Position numbers and translations under genes: made by a program
In this document: in pieces, positions 52,865 to 61,558 of the stretch
Position numbering within the stretch: position 1 is the stretch's first letter
How the letters are laid out: every line of letters starts with the position of its first letter
Assembly: GCF_902499075.1 (NCBI RefSeq)
Contig: NZ_CABVPP010000021.1
Span: 32,838 to 96,837, forward strand
Source: Burkholderia pseudomultivorans
GTDB taxonomy: Bacteria; Pseudomonadota; Gammaproteobacteria; Burkholderiales; Burkholderiaceae
Length of the DNA: 64,000 nucleotides
Direction of reading: 5' to 3'
Notes under the pieces: generated by a model
Seen by the model: only the letters and a program-made list of their open reading frames with translations
Told to the model about the DNA's origin: nothing
Database searches by the model: none

Positions 52865-52892
52865 GCCCGACGGTTTTGTCGGGCTTTTTTTT
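52865..52892 (+). terminator. Rho-independent terminator of DAO gene
   Basis: GCCCGAC / GTCGGGC with the loop GGTTTT, followed directly by eight T residues: a textbook intrinsic terminator. Confidence 0.9.
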
Positions 52893-53352
52893 GCGCGCCG
52901 ATCGGCGGTCGTCAACGGCGGCGCAACGGCCGTTCGTGTGTACATGAATGCAGCCGAGCTGCGGCGCGCCATCACGTTGGCGTGGCAGACGCGATACCGT
53001 CTGCGTCCCCCACCTATAACCAGTCATCACCGAACCGGAAAACACCGTCGATCTGGCGAAGCTCGACGACCGGATCGGACTGGATCAATGAATCAGAGCA
53101 CATTTTTCGTAATCGTCCGATTTCAAGTTGGTCATGAAATCAGTATGCTCGCTGGATTATTTTTTGCTCGCCGACGAAGTCGTTTGAAGTCCGAATAAAT
53201 GCCATCTCCGATCGTGCCGTCGCGCAACCGAGGGCGAATGCTGAGGTATCGGCTGCGGTTTTTCATTCTTGAAATCGAGGGTGTCGCCTTGAATCGAAGC
53301 GCGAAGATAATGGACACGGTAAAAATCCGCGGCTGCACCGCATCTACGAAAA
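52893..53352. other. AT-richer intergenic region before gtr cluster
   Basis: 460 bp of visibly lower GC with short T and A runs. Open frames lack ribosome sites. It probably contains the promoter of the glycosylation cluster and the edge of a segment of different composition. Confidence 0.4.
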
Positions 53353-54354
53353 ATGCATAAGGCCTGCGGTGCTAGATTGTCTTCATCTGCCGATACGATC
53401 GACGTTCGGCACGCTCGCCCGATCTTGTCGATCGTCACGCCGTTCTACAACGAGGAAGATGCGATCGACGCGTTCTTTCGCGAAATCAGGGCGACGCTGA
53501 ACGGTATTCCCGACACCGATTACGAGGTCGTTTGCGTCAACGACGGCAGCACCGATGCAACCTTGGCGCGACTGCTCGAATTTTGCGAAGCCGATGCGCG
53601 CATACAGGTTGTCGACCTTTCCCGAAATTTCGGCAAGGAGGCGGCCTTGACGGCCGGGCTCGACGTCGCGACCGGCGATGTCGTGATTCCGTTCGATGCG
53701 GATTTGCAGGATCCGCCCGACGTGATTCCGATGCTGGTCGAGCGGTGGCGTGAAGGTTTCGACGTCGTGCTCGCAACGCGCTCGGATCGTCATTCGGATT
53801 CCTGGCTCAAGCGCCGTACCGCAGCGCTGTTTTATCGCGTCCACAATGCGATTTCCGATACGCCGATTCCAGATAATGCAGGCGACTTCAGACTGATGTC
53901 GAGACGCGTCGTCGATGCGCTGAGGCGAATGCCGGAGAACCGTCGCTTCATGAAGGGATTGTTTTCCTGGGTCGGCTTTCGGGTCACGTCGGTCGATTAT
54001 GTGCGCCGTCCGCGCGTGGCCGGCCATTCGAAATTCTCGGGCTGGAAGCTGTGGAATTTCGCGCTGGAAGGGCTGACCAGCTTCGGCACGCTGCCACTCA
54101 GGGTATGGACTTACATCGGCGGCGCGACCGCGGGCGGTGCGATCGTCTATTCGGGCTATCTCGCCGCGCGCACGCTGATTCACGGAATCAGCGTGCCCGG
54201 CTATGCGTCGCTTATCACGGCCGTGCTGTTTCTCGGCGGCATGCAACTGGTCGGCATCGGGATTATCGGCGAGTACGTCGGCCGCATCTATATGGAGACG
54301 AAGCGCCGTCCGGTTTACATCGTGCGCGAAATTCACCGCAAGGACGGCGCATGA
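53353..54354 (+). CDS. gtrB: GtrB-type polyprenyl-phosphate glycosyltransferase
   Basis: 333 residues; the start is uncertain (ATG 53353 has a weak ribosome site). GT2/DPM1-like catalytic domain: LSIVTPFYNEEDAIDAFF, VVCVNDGSTDAT, FDADLQDPPD (Asp-x-Asp metal site) and NAGDFRLMSRR. Two C-terminal membrane helices (about 230-300) end in GEYVGRIYMETKRRPVYIV, as in GtrB. It transfers a sugar from a nucleotide donor to undecaprenyl phosphate on the inner leaflet. Overlaps gtrA by ATGA. Confidence 0.92.
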   Translation: MHKACGARLSSSADTIDVRHARPILSIVTPFYNEEDAIDAFFREIRATLNGIPDTDYEVVCVNDGSTDATLARLLEFCEADARIQVVDLSRNFGKEAALTAGLDVATGDVVIPFDADLQDPPDVIPMLVERWREGFDVVLATRSDRHSDSWLKRRTAALFYRVHNAISDTPIPDNAGDFRLMSRRVVDALRRMPENRRFMKGLFSWVGFRVTSVDYVRRPRVAGHSKFSGWKLWNFALEGLTSFGTLPLRVWTYIGGATAGGAIVYSGYLAARTLIHGISVPGYASLITAVLFLGGMQLVGIGIIGEYVGRIYMETKRRPVYIVREIHRKDGA

Positions 54355-54743
54355 TCGGACCGGAAACCCGCCGATTCGTGCGCTATGCGTCGGTCGGCGC
54401 AATCGGAACCGCGATGCAGTACGGAACGACGGCCATGCTGGTTTCGCTGCGGGCGTGCGACGTCGTCGTCGCATCGTGCACGGGCGCCATCGCGGGGGCC
54501 GGCGTGAATTACCTGCTCAATTATCACGTGACGTTTCGGGCGGTCGGCTCGCATTGCGCAACCGCGCTGCGCTTCTTCCCCGTGGCTGCTCTCGGGATTG
54601 CCGTCAATGGCGTGCTCATGTGGCTTCTCTCGTACCGCGGTCGATGGCCGTGGTTGGCTGCTCAATGCATGTCGACTGGCGTCGTGCTGGTGACGACCTA
54701 TACGGCCAACTCGCTCTGGACGTTTCGAATTCGCAGGCGGTGA
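54351..54743 (+). CDS. gtrA: GtrA-like flippase
   Basis: 130 residues, four hydrophobic segments. FVRYASVGAIGTAMQYGTTAML and the NYLLNYHVTF motif are hallmarks of GtrA (DUF GtrA/DPMS2), thought to flip polyprenyl-phosphate-sugar to the periplasmic side. The end NSLWTFRIRRR is also family-typical. Its ATG overlaps the gtrB stop (54351-54354). Part of a three-gene surface-sugar modification unit. Confidence 0.9.
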   Translation: MIGPETRRFVRYASVGAIGTAMQYGTTAMLVSLRACDVVVASCTGAIAGAGVNYLLNYHVTFRAVGSHCATALRFFPVAALGIAVNGVLMWLLSYRGRWPWLAAQCMSTGVVLVTTYTANSLWTFRIRRR

Positions 54744-54786
54744 ATTTCCAACCGTCGTCGCCCGCTTCCATTTCCACTCGATTCTC

Positions 54787-56265
54787 ATGGCACAAGTCAC
54801 TACCCGCGAGCCGCTGCCGTTGCTCGCGCTTTTACCGATCAATGCTGTCGTGTGGACTGTCGCCGCATGGTTGTCGCGCGGCAATCTCGACATGCAGGGC
54901 GACATGATCGAGAACTACGCGTGGGGTATCGAATGGCAGGCCGGCTACTTCAAGCATCCGCCGCTGTTCGCATGGGTGACGGCCGCGTGGTTTCGCATTT
55001 TTCCCAATACGGACCTTGCCTATTTCGCGCTGTCGTCGGTCAACGTATTGATCGGTCTGCTCGGCATCGTAGCGCTTGCCGGGCAGTTCGTGCCGCGCCG
55101 GATCGCCGTCGTCGCGGGGCTGGCGATGGCCGTGTCGCCGCTTTATTCGACGCTCGCGGTCAAGTTCAATGCGAACGCGATCCTGTTGTCGCTCTGGCCG
55201 TGGACGGCCTATTTTTTCGTCCGGTTCATGCAGACGGGACGACGGCGGTTCGCGCTTGCGCTCGGTGTGTTCGGCGCGCTCTCGCTGCTCGGGAAGTATT
55301 TTTCGGTCGTGTTGCTGACCGCGTTATTGACGGCGGCCCTCGCGCGGCCCGCGTGGCGTGCTCGACTGTGGAGCTGGCCCGCGCTCATCGCCGTCGCAGC
55401 CGGAGCGGCCGTGCTGGGTCCGCATATCGCGTGGCTCGTGACCGACCGGTTCGAGACATTCTCCTACGCGGAAGGTCGGATGGGCGGCGCGCGGTGGGCG
55501 GCGGTCGAGCGATTCGGCGTCTATACGCTCGCGCAGATCGCCTATCTGTGCCTGTCGTTCGGATTCGTCGTTTTGCTCGCAGGCCGATCGCGTTGGCGAG
55601 CGGTGAGAACGATGATCGACAGTAATGTCAGGCCGTCAAGGTATCCCGACCTTTGGTGGCTGACGTTCGGTCCGCTCATCGTCACGGGCGGGGTGGCCGT
55701 CGCAACCGGCACGCAAATGGCATCGGTGTGGGGAATGGCCGCCTGGTTTGCGATCGTGCCGATGTGGCTGGCGGTGCTGCGCGAGGCCGAAATCAACGTC
55801 GAGCCGGAGCGCGCGCGTCGCCTGATGGCAGCCTATTGGGCGATCGTGCTGGTGGCGACGGCAGCGGTCGGGTTCAACGCCGTGTTGCGTGGGACAGACG
55901 ACGCAGCCGAACCGCGCAAGGAACTCGCGATGGCGGCGCGTCTGCTCTGGCGAACAGCCGTCGGTGGCGAGATTCCGGTCGTGACCGGTACCGTCCACGA
56001 GGCACAGTCCGTTCTCTTCTATGGCAATCGACGGACGCGCTATTGGGATATGGAGCGCCCCCGGACGACGCCGTGGTTGACCGCGGATGAGGTACGGCAG
56101 CAGGGCGTGCTGCTGGTGTGCCGCGTCGGCGATACGGCGTGTGTCGAGCGGTCCGCGGCGTTCAGTCGGGAGGTGCCGAACTATGTCGAGGTTAGCAAGC
56201 GTGCGTGGGGACGCGTGATGGCGGCGCGCGGCTATGTGCTGTTCGTTTTGAAACCGGCTGAGTAG
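54787..56265 (+). CDS. GT39-type membrane glycosyltransferase
   Basis: 492 residues with about 10 membrane segments. The first periplasmic loop contains DMQGDMIENYAWGIEWQAGYFKHPPLFAWV, where Asp/Glu and the KHPPL motif match ArnT/PMT-type (GT39, GT-C) enzymes using polyprenyl-linked sugars. The C-terminal 120 residues form a soluble periplasmic domain. It probably adds the sugar made by GtrB and flipped by GtrA to LPS, lipid A or a protein. It starts 43 bp after gtrA; the acceptor and sugar are unknown. Confidence 0.88.
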   Translation: MAQVTTREPLPLLALLPINAVVWTVAAWLSRGNLDMQGDMIENYAWGIEWQAGYFKHPPLFAWVTAAWFRIFPNTDLAYFALSSVNVLIGLLGIVALAGQFVPRRIAVVAGLAMAVSPLYSTLAVKFNANAILLSLWPWTAYFFVRFMQTGRRRFALALGVFGALSLLGKYFSVVLLTALLTAALARPAWRARLWSWPALIAVAAGAAVLGPHIAWLVTDRFETFSYAEGRMGGARWAAVERFGVYTLAQIAYLCLSFGFVVLLAGRSRWRAVRTMIDSNVRPSRYPDLWWLTFGPLIVTGGVAVATGTQMASVWGMAAWFAIVPMWLAVLREAEINVEPERARRLMAAYWAIVLVATAAVGFNAVLRGTDDAAEPRKELAMAARLLWRTAVGGEIPVVTGTVHEAQSVLFYGNRRTRYWDMERPRTTPWLTADEVRQQGVLLVCRVGDTACVERSAAFSREVPNYVEVSKRAWGRVMAARGYVLFVLKPAE

Positions 56266-56749
56266 GTGGTGAGGCCATAAGGCGCGTCGAGCGGCGATTC
56301 GATCGGTTTTCGGTTTACTGTGAAGGCAGTCGATGGCGGCAAAAATGCGAGCGCGCCATCACCGAGTACTCGACGCGATCGCCTTCCGCAGCCAGCGATT
56401 GTGCGTGATCGACAAGGAAGACGGAGACGATCGGATGAAAGTCGAGCTCGTCACGGATCTTTATCTCCTGCCGAAGCGCGTGACGATGAAATTCGACCTG
56501 TCGGCGTTCGACGAGGCGATCCGGCAAGCAAGAGCAGACCTCGCGGCGTGCTCGTAAAGGCCGCAACGGCGGGTCGAAACCGCTCTACCTCTTCCCCCGG
56601 TTAATGACCAAACCGCAAGACCTAGTGCATAGATATCGTTTGCCGCAGCTTTAACGACTGTCGACAATCGTGGCTCGAATTCACCGCCGTTGCGTCGATA
56701 CGCGACGACGGTCGGCAACCTGGCCCCTCGCCATCCAGCACACGACGAC
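56266..56749. other. Intergenic region, no supported gene
   Basis: 484 bp after the GT39 gene. A 74-codon plus-strand frame (56333-56557) has no ribosome site or recognisable content. Lower GC than the following gene. Confidence 0.35.
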
Positions 56750-57949
56750 ATGTACGCGTTCACGCCCTCATTCCAGAACCCCGCCGGCTCGCCGATTCGC
56801 GAGTTGTTCAAGTACCTCGCAGAGCCCGGCATGATTTCCTTCGCCGGCGGTTATCCGGCCAGCGATCTGTTCGACGTCGACGGCCTGGACGCCGCAGCCG
56901 CGCGCGCGTATGCGCAGCCGGTCCGCTGCCTGCAGTACGGCCCGACCGACGGCCTTGCCGAACTGAAGCAGCAACTGATCGCGCTGATGGCGCGTCGCGG
57001 CGTCGCGTGCACGCCGGCCGAACTGCTCGTCACGACCGGCTCGCAGCAGGGCCTCGACCTGCTGCTGCGCGTGATGGTGTCGCCGGGCGACGTCGTGCTG
57101 ACCGAACAGCCGGCCTATCCGGCCACCTTGCAGGCGATGCGTCTACAACAGGCGCGCATCGCGACGATTCCGGTCGACGGCGCGGGCCTCGACGTCGACC
57201 GTCTCGAAGCACTGCTCGCGTCGGGTTCGATCGTGCAGCCGAAGCTGCTGTACACGGTGCCGACCTTCGCGAACCCGACCGGCGCCACGCTTACGCGAGA
57301 ACGCCGCGTGAAGCTGCTGCGTCTCGCGGTGCAATACCGCTTCCTGATCGTCGAGGACGATCCGTACGGCGATCTGCGCTTCGCGGGCGAAGCCGTGCCG
57401 TCGATGCTCGCGCTGGCCGACGAAGTGGACGGCGCGCGCGACTGGATCGTGCATTTCGCGAGCCTGTCGAAGATCGTCGCGCCGGGGCTGCGCGTCGGCT
57501 GGACGATCGCGCCGGCCGAGATCGCGCGGCGCTGCGTGATCGCGAAGCAGACGGTCGATCTGTGCAGCACGCCGTGGACGCAGGCGACCGCTGCCGAATA
57601 TCTGGCCGACGGCGCGCTCGAGCGCCACCTGCCGCGCATCACGGCCGCGTACAAGCGCAAGTGCGACGCGATGTGCGATGCGCTGCGCGACGGTCTCGGC
57701 GATGCGATTGCGTTCCATCGCCCGGAAGGCGGGATGTTCGTGTGGGCGCGGATCGGCACGGTGTCGTCGGCGGTGCTGCTGCAGCAGGCGATCGCGAACA
57801 AGATCGTATTCGTGCCCGGCAACGCGTTCTTCGCGGACAACGTCGACGATGCGTCGCTGCGTCTGTCGTTCGCCGCGCCGGACGTCGACGCGATCCGGGA
57901 AGGCGTGGCGCGCCTCGTGCGCGCGTACGGTGTGGCCATCGCCGCGTGA
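56750..57949 (+). CDS. PLP-dependent class I/II aminotransferase (LysN-like)
   Basis: 399 residues from MYAFTPSFQNPAGSPIRELF. Fold type I: ISFAGGYPASDLFD, YGPTDGLAELKQQL, TTGSQQGLDLLLRV, PTFANPTGATLTRERR, EDDPYGDLRF and the PLP Lys in ASLSKIVAPGLRVGW. It belongs to the group of 2-aminoadipate aminotransferases and MocR catalytic domains but lacks an HTH. It likely transaminates an alpha-amino acid with 2-oxoglutarate; the exact substrate is unknown. A 62-residue gene follows with 11 bp spacing. Confidence 0.92.
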   Translation: MYAFTPSFQNPAGSPIRELFKYLAEPGMISFAGGYPASDLFDVDGLDAAAARAYAQPVRCLQYGPTDGLAELKQQLIALMARRGVACTPAELLVTTGSQQGLDLLLRVMVSPGDVVLTEQPAYPATLQAMRLQQARIATIPVDGAGLDVDRLEALLASGSIVQPKLLYTVPTFANPTGATLTRERRVKLLRLAVQYRFLIVEDDPYGDLRFAGEAVPSMLALADEVDGARDWIVHFASLSKIVAPGLRVGWTIAPAEIARRCVIAKQTVDLCSTPWTQATAAEYLADGALERHLPRITAAYKRKCDAMCDALRDGLGDAIAFHRPEGGMFVWARIGTVSSAVLLQQAIANKIVFVPGNAFFADNVDDASLRLSFAAPDVDAIREGVARLVRAYGVAIAA

Positions 57950-57960
57950 GGAGACCGGTC

Positions 57961-58149
57961 ATGAACCACACCATCAACGACACGAGACGGATCGACGCCG
58001 CGCCGGGTATGGCCGATGTCGCGGCTATCGAGCATCGGTCGTCGCAGATCGGCGCGGGTCCGCAGTACGTCGCCGCGGTGCTCGGCCGGCTCGGCACGGA
58101 TCCGGCCGATGCCGGCGACGCGGCGGTGATCGTGCTCGGTTACAACTGA
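57961..58149 (+). CDS. 62-residue protein of unknown function
   Basis: ATG preceded by GAGGAGACCGGTC, a good ribosome site 11 bp after the aminotransferase stop, so translation is well supported. MNHTINDTRRIDAAPGMADV, then AAIEHRSSQIGAGPQYVAAV, ending DAGDAAVIVLGYN. No Cys, signal peptide or membrane helix. The hydrophobic VIVLGYN end is distinctive. I recognise no family; co-expression with the aminotransferase is the only clue. Confidence 0.65.
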   Translation: MNHTINDTRRIDAAPGMADVAAIEHRSSQIGAGPQYVAAVLGRLGTDPADAGDAAVIVLGYN

Positions 58150-58220
58150 GCGGCGGACGGCGCTTGCGTCGCCGCCGAAACGGTTAAGCTTGCGCAATCG
58201 ACACGTTCCGATTGCCAGCC

Positions 58221-58817
58221 ATGTCCGACCAAGGCCCCGCATCGCTTTCCGCTACCTACGACCGGCTCTGGTCCTGTATCGAGTTCGGCGTCGGCGCACA
58301 GCGCTCGCCGTTCACGATGCTGCAACTCGCGACGCTCGGTATCGACGGCGCGCCGAAGGTGCGCACGGTTGTGTTGCGCCAGGTGCGCCGCGATATGCGG
58401 CGGCTATCGTTGCATACCGATGCACGGTCGGAGAAAGTCGCGGAGTTGCGTCGCGATCCGCGCGTCGCGCTGGTCGGCGTCGATCTCGATGCGCTCGTGC
58501 AGATTCGCGTCGAGGGCATCGCATCGATCTGCACCGACGAAGCGGAGCGGCGCGCGATCTGGCAATCGAGCCGGCCGCATACATTGCTGCTGTATCGTGC
58601 GCCGTTGCCGCCGGGAACACCGGTCGAGTCGCCCGACGACGCGCATCTCGCGGCGAGCCAGGACAGCGCGCCGGCCGACGACGGTTATGCCAACTTCTGC
58701 GTAATTCACGTCGCCGTAACGCGTATCGACTGGCTCGAACTCGCGCGCTCCGGCCATCGTCGCGCGGTATTCGATCTGAATGACCGCGGCTATGAAGGCC
58801 GCTGGGTTGCGCCGTGA
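58221..58817 (+). CDS. Pyridoxamine-5'-phosphate-oxidase-fold protein
   Basis: 198 residues from MSDQGPASLSATYDRLW. FMN-binding split-barrel: PFTMLQLATLGIDGAPKVRTVVLRQVRR, RLSLHTDARSEKVAELRRDPRVALVGVD and VQIRVEGIASI are pyridoxamine oxidase-family strands, and NFCVIHVAVTRIDWLEL, then RAVFDLNDRGYEGRWVAP, is the C-terminal part. It probably binds FMN and oxidises or binds a B6 vitamer or other small molecule. Its neighbour is a PLP enzyme, a weak contextual hint. Confidence 0.85.
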   Translation: MSDQGPASLSATYDRLWSCIEFGVGAQRSPFTMLQLATLGIDGAPKVRTVVLRQVRRDMRRLSLHTDARSEKVAELRRDPRVALVGVDLDALVQIRVEGIASICTDEAERRAIWQSSRPHTLLLYRAPLPPGTPVESPDDAHLAASQDSAPADDGYANFCVIHVAVTRIDWLELARSGHRRAVFDLNDRGYEGRWVAP

Positions 58818-58875
58818 GACGACGCTCGCGCACCTGCTGCCGGTAGCGAATGCGCCGTCATCGCACGCCCGATCC

Positions 58876-59769
58876 TCAAGGCCGCCCGTCCGTCACCGCC
58901 TGCCGAATCATCCACTCCCGCATCATGATGATCTCGTCGTCGTCGCGCCGCTCGGCCGGATACACGAGATAGAAGCCCACCGACAGCGGAAACGCGAAAT
59001 CGAACGGCTTGCACAGTCGCCCGGCGGCGATGTCGCGCTCGACGAGCGGATCGGTCGCAAGCGCGATGCCTTGCCCGGCAACGGCCGCATCGATCGCGAG
59101 CGAGGTCTGGTTGAAGCGCAGCCCCTTGTGCGGATCGACATCGACAGGTTCGGGCCACGCAGCGAGAAACGCCGGCCACAGATCGTGCGCGTCGTGCAAC
59201 AGCACATGACCGGCCAGCGAACGCGGCGACGCGGGCGCAGCCAGCAACGCCGGGCTGCACACCGCGCACACATCGAGCGTGAACAACGCGTGCGCGGCGA
59301 GATGCTTGCCGAACGGCGGCTTGCCGTAGCGGATCGCGAGGTCGACGCCGTCATGGCGAAACGTCGCGAGCTGCTGATCGGCGATCACGCGCACGTCGAA
59401 GTCGGGATGCGCATCGGTGAACTGTGCGAGGCGCGGGATCAGCCACTTCGACGCGAACGACGGCGTCGTGCTGATCGTCAGCGTCGCGCGGCGCTTCACG
59501 AGCCGGTCGGTCGCATCGGCGATCGCGTTCAGCGCGCGCTGCACGTCGGAGAAATACGCGGCGCCGTCGTGCGTCAGCGCGAGGCCGCGCGGCAGACGTT
59601 CGAACAGTTTCAGCCCGAGCACGTCCTCCAGATGACGCACCTGCTGCGCGACCGCGCCCTGCGTGACGCCGATCTCGTCGGCGGCGGCGCGGAAATTGAG
59701 GTGCCGCGCGGATACTTCGAACGCGCGAAGCGCATTCAGCGGCGGCAGGCGGGAAGGGCGGAGCGGCAT
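58876..59769 (-). CDS. LysR-family regulator (GcvA-like)
   Basis: 297 residues from MPLRPSRLPPLNALRAFEVSARHLNFRAAADEIGVTQGAVAQQVRHLE, a GcvA-type HTH. The effector domain holds FASKWLIPRLAQFTDAHPDFDVRVIA, DLAIRYGKPPFGKHLAAHALF and VAGQGIALATDPLVE. Divergent from the SDR gene at 59904 over 134 bp, the probable target. Confidence 0.93.
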   Translation of the reverse strand: MPLRPSRLPPLNALRAFEVSARHLNFRAAADEIGVTQGAVAQQVRHLEDVLGLKLFERLPRGLALTHDGAAYFSDVQRALNAIADATDRLVKRRATLTISTTPSFASKWLIPRLAQFTDAHPDFDVRVIADQQLATFRHDGVDLAIRYGKPPFGKHLAAHALFTLDVCAVCSPALLAAPASPRSLAGHVLLHDAHDLWPAFLAAWPEPVDVDPHKGLRFNQTSLAIDAAVAGQGIALATDPLVERDIAAGRLCKPFDFAFPLSVGFYLVYPAERRDDDEIIMMREWMIRQAVTDGRP

Positions 59770-59903
59770 CGTAAGGCTGTAGAAAATCTATCGTCTGAGC
59801 GCAGAAATACTGATTCGACAGAGGCGGGCGATGCGCCTACATTACCATCTTGGCGCGCCGAATGGCGGCTGCGCGGCAGCGGATTTCGAACGAGAGGTGC
59901 ATC

Positions 59904-60608
59904 GTGACTGTAGAAAAAGTGGCGTTGATCACGGCGGCGGGCAAGGGCATGGGCGCGGCGATCGCGCGCGAACTGGCGGCGACGGGCTACCGCGTCGCGC
60001 TGATGTCGCCGTCCGGCAGCGCGGTTGCGCTTGGCGAGGAACTGGGCGGGTTCGGCATCCAGGGCTCGGTGACCGACGACGCCGACATCGAGCGGCTGGT
60101 GCAGCAGACGCTCGCGCGCTACGGCCGGATCGACGCGGTCGTCAACAACACCGGGCACCCGCCGAAGGGCGACCTGCTGTCGATCACCGACGACAACTGG
60201 CACGCGGGGCTCGACCTGATCCTGCTGAACGTCGTGCGCGTGATGCGTCGCGTGACGCCGATCTTCCAGAAACAGGGCGGCGGGGCGGTGGTCAACATCT
60301 CGAGTTTCGCGGCGGACGCGCCCGAGCAGCCGATGCCGGTGTCGTCGGCGCTGCGCGCGGCGCTGAGTGCGTGGACGCGTCTCTACGCGGAACGCTATGC
60401 GGCCGAGAACATCCGGATGAACGCGGTGCTGCCGGGCTTCATCGACAGCTGGCCGGAGACGCCGGAGATCGTCGCGCGCATTCCGGCCGGCCGTTTCGGC
60501 AAGACGCAGGAGATCGCGCAGACGGTCGCCTTCCTGCTGTCCGACGGCGCGGGCTACATCACCGGGCAGAACATTCGCGTCGACGGCGCGATCGTGAAGG
60601 CGCTTTGA
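59904..60608 (+). CDS. SDR-family protein with altered active site
   Basis: 234 residues from a GTG start with GAGAGG upstream. The cofactor motif is TAAGKGMG (residues 10-17) instead of TGxxxGxG. NNTGHPP, NISSFAAD (Ser) and LPGFIDSWPETPE are present. At the usual Tyr-xxx-Lys position the sequence is S147-SAL-R151, so both catalytic residues are replaced. The end YITGQNIRVDGAIVKAL is normal for SDRs. It may use a different mechanism or be a binding protein. Controlled probably by the divergent LysR. Confidence 0.85.
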   Translation: MTVEKVALITAAGKGMGAAIARELAATGYRVALMSPSGSAVALGEELGGFGIQGSVTDDADIERLVQQTLARYGRIDAVVNNTGHPPKGDLLSITDDNWHAGLDLILLNVVRVMRRVTPIFQKQGGGAVVNISSFAADAPEQPMPVSSALRAALSAWTRLYAERYAAENIRMNAVLPGFIDSWPETPEIVARIPAGRFGKTQEIAQTVAFLLSDGAGYITGQNIRVDGAIVKAL

Positions 60609-61060
60609 GCGTCGCGACAGGCGGCCCGTGCGGGTTGCCTGTCGCATCGCGATCGCGATGCGTGTGTCGAGCAGTGACTGACGACGGCACACCCGCATCG
60701 CGCGCGAGGCTGTTCCTGCATCGTGTTCAAGTTTGGATTCCATAGCGATCCGCGTTCTGCGGCGCTGCACTCTCCTCGACGATTCTTGCAAAACCCTTCC
60801 TGATGCGACGGCGCATAGCGTATCGCTCATCGCTTCGCCATCGCCACGCATTGCCTGTTCGCGTACGCGCCCCCTTGTCGATCGCACATCTGCGCCATTG
60901 CAATTCTCGCGGCGCTGATTAGGAAATGAATTTTTATTGGTTCTGCTTCCCGACACGCGCTCGCATAGTGGCGCTGACGGCTATAGACAGCACGCAAGCT
61001 GCAGCGGCCGCACTCCCAACCTTTTTTGGTCATACGAATCTGCAAGGACAAGGAAGCGTC
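60609..61060. other. Upstream region of the sulfur/encapsulin unit
   Basis: 452 bp without a gene. The stretch 60919-60945 is AT-rich (AGGAAATGAATTTTTATTGG), and a 12-mer shared with the encapsulin upstream region lies at 60975-60986. It is probably the promoter/leader of the rhodanese operon. Confidence 0.45.
60975..60986 (+). promoter_or_regulatory. Shared 12-mer, copy 1 (rhodanese operon)
   Basis: TGACGGCTATAG, 75 bp before the rhodanese start codon. The identical 12-mer lies 88 bp before the encapsulin start codon. TATAG could be part of a -10 element with an upstream activator site, or the word may be a regulator half-site. Confidence 0.5.
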
Positions 61061-61531
61061 ATGACGCATGCATTGGAAGAACGAACCGTCGCGCAGCAGG
61101 CGCTCGAAGACGCCCGCGCGGCCGCCGCATCGGCCGGCACGCCCTACGCGGGCGGCGTCGCGCCGGAAGTTGCCTGGGCGCTGTTCTCGGCCGGCGACGC
61201 GTTGCTCGTCGACGTGCGCACCGCGGAAGAGCGGAAATTCGTCGGCCACGTGCCGGCGTCGCTGCACGTCGCATGGGCCACCGGCACGAGCCTGACGCGC
61301 AACCCGCGTTTCGTGCGCGAACTGGAAGCGAAGACCGGCAAGGACGCCGTGGTGCTGTTGCTGTGCCGCAGCGGCAACCGGTCCGCGCAGGCGGCCGAGG
61401 CCGCGACCAAGGCCGGGTTCACGCAGGTGTTCAACGTGCTCGAAGGGTTCGAGGGCGACCTGGACGACGGACAGCACCGCGGCGGCCGCAACGGCTGGCG
61501 TTTCCACGGTCTGCCGTGGGTGCAGGACTGA
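61061..61531 (+). CDS. Rhodanese-domain sulfurtransferase
   Basis: 156 residues, AAGGAAGCGTC before ATG. Single rhodanese domain: ALLVDVRTAEERKFVGHVPASLHVAW (active-site scaffold) and the loop LLLCRSGNRS with catalytic Cys102 forming the persulfide carrier. The end LDDGQHRGGRNGWRFHGLPW is typical of the single-domain group. It takes sulfane sulfur from thiosulfate or a desulfurase and passes it on. First gene of the sulfur unit with serine acetyltransferase, XRE regulator and encapsulin/desulfurase; rhodanese genes are known companions of family 2A encapsulins. Confidence 0.93.
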   Translation: MTHALEERTVAQQALEDARAAAASAGTPYAGGVAPEVAWALFSAGDALLVDVRTAEERKFVGHVPASLHVAWATGTSLTRNPRFVRELEAKTGKDAVVLLLCRSGNRSAQAAEAATKAGFTQVFNVLEGFEGDLDDGQHRGGRNGWRFHGLPWVQD

Positions 61532-61558
61532 CGCGCGGCGATACGGGGAGAGGGGATC

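Noticed and set aside
56333-56557. Possible 74-residue gene
   Set aside because: No ribosome site, no family resemblance and poor codon bias; kept as intergenic.
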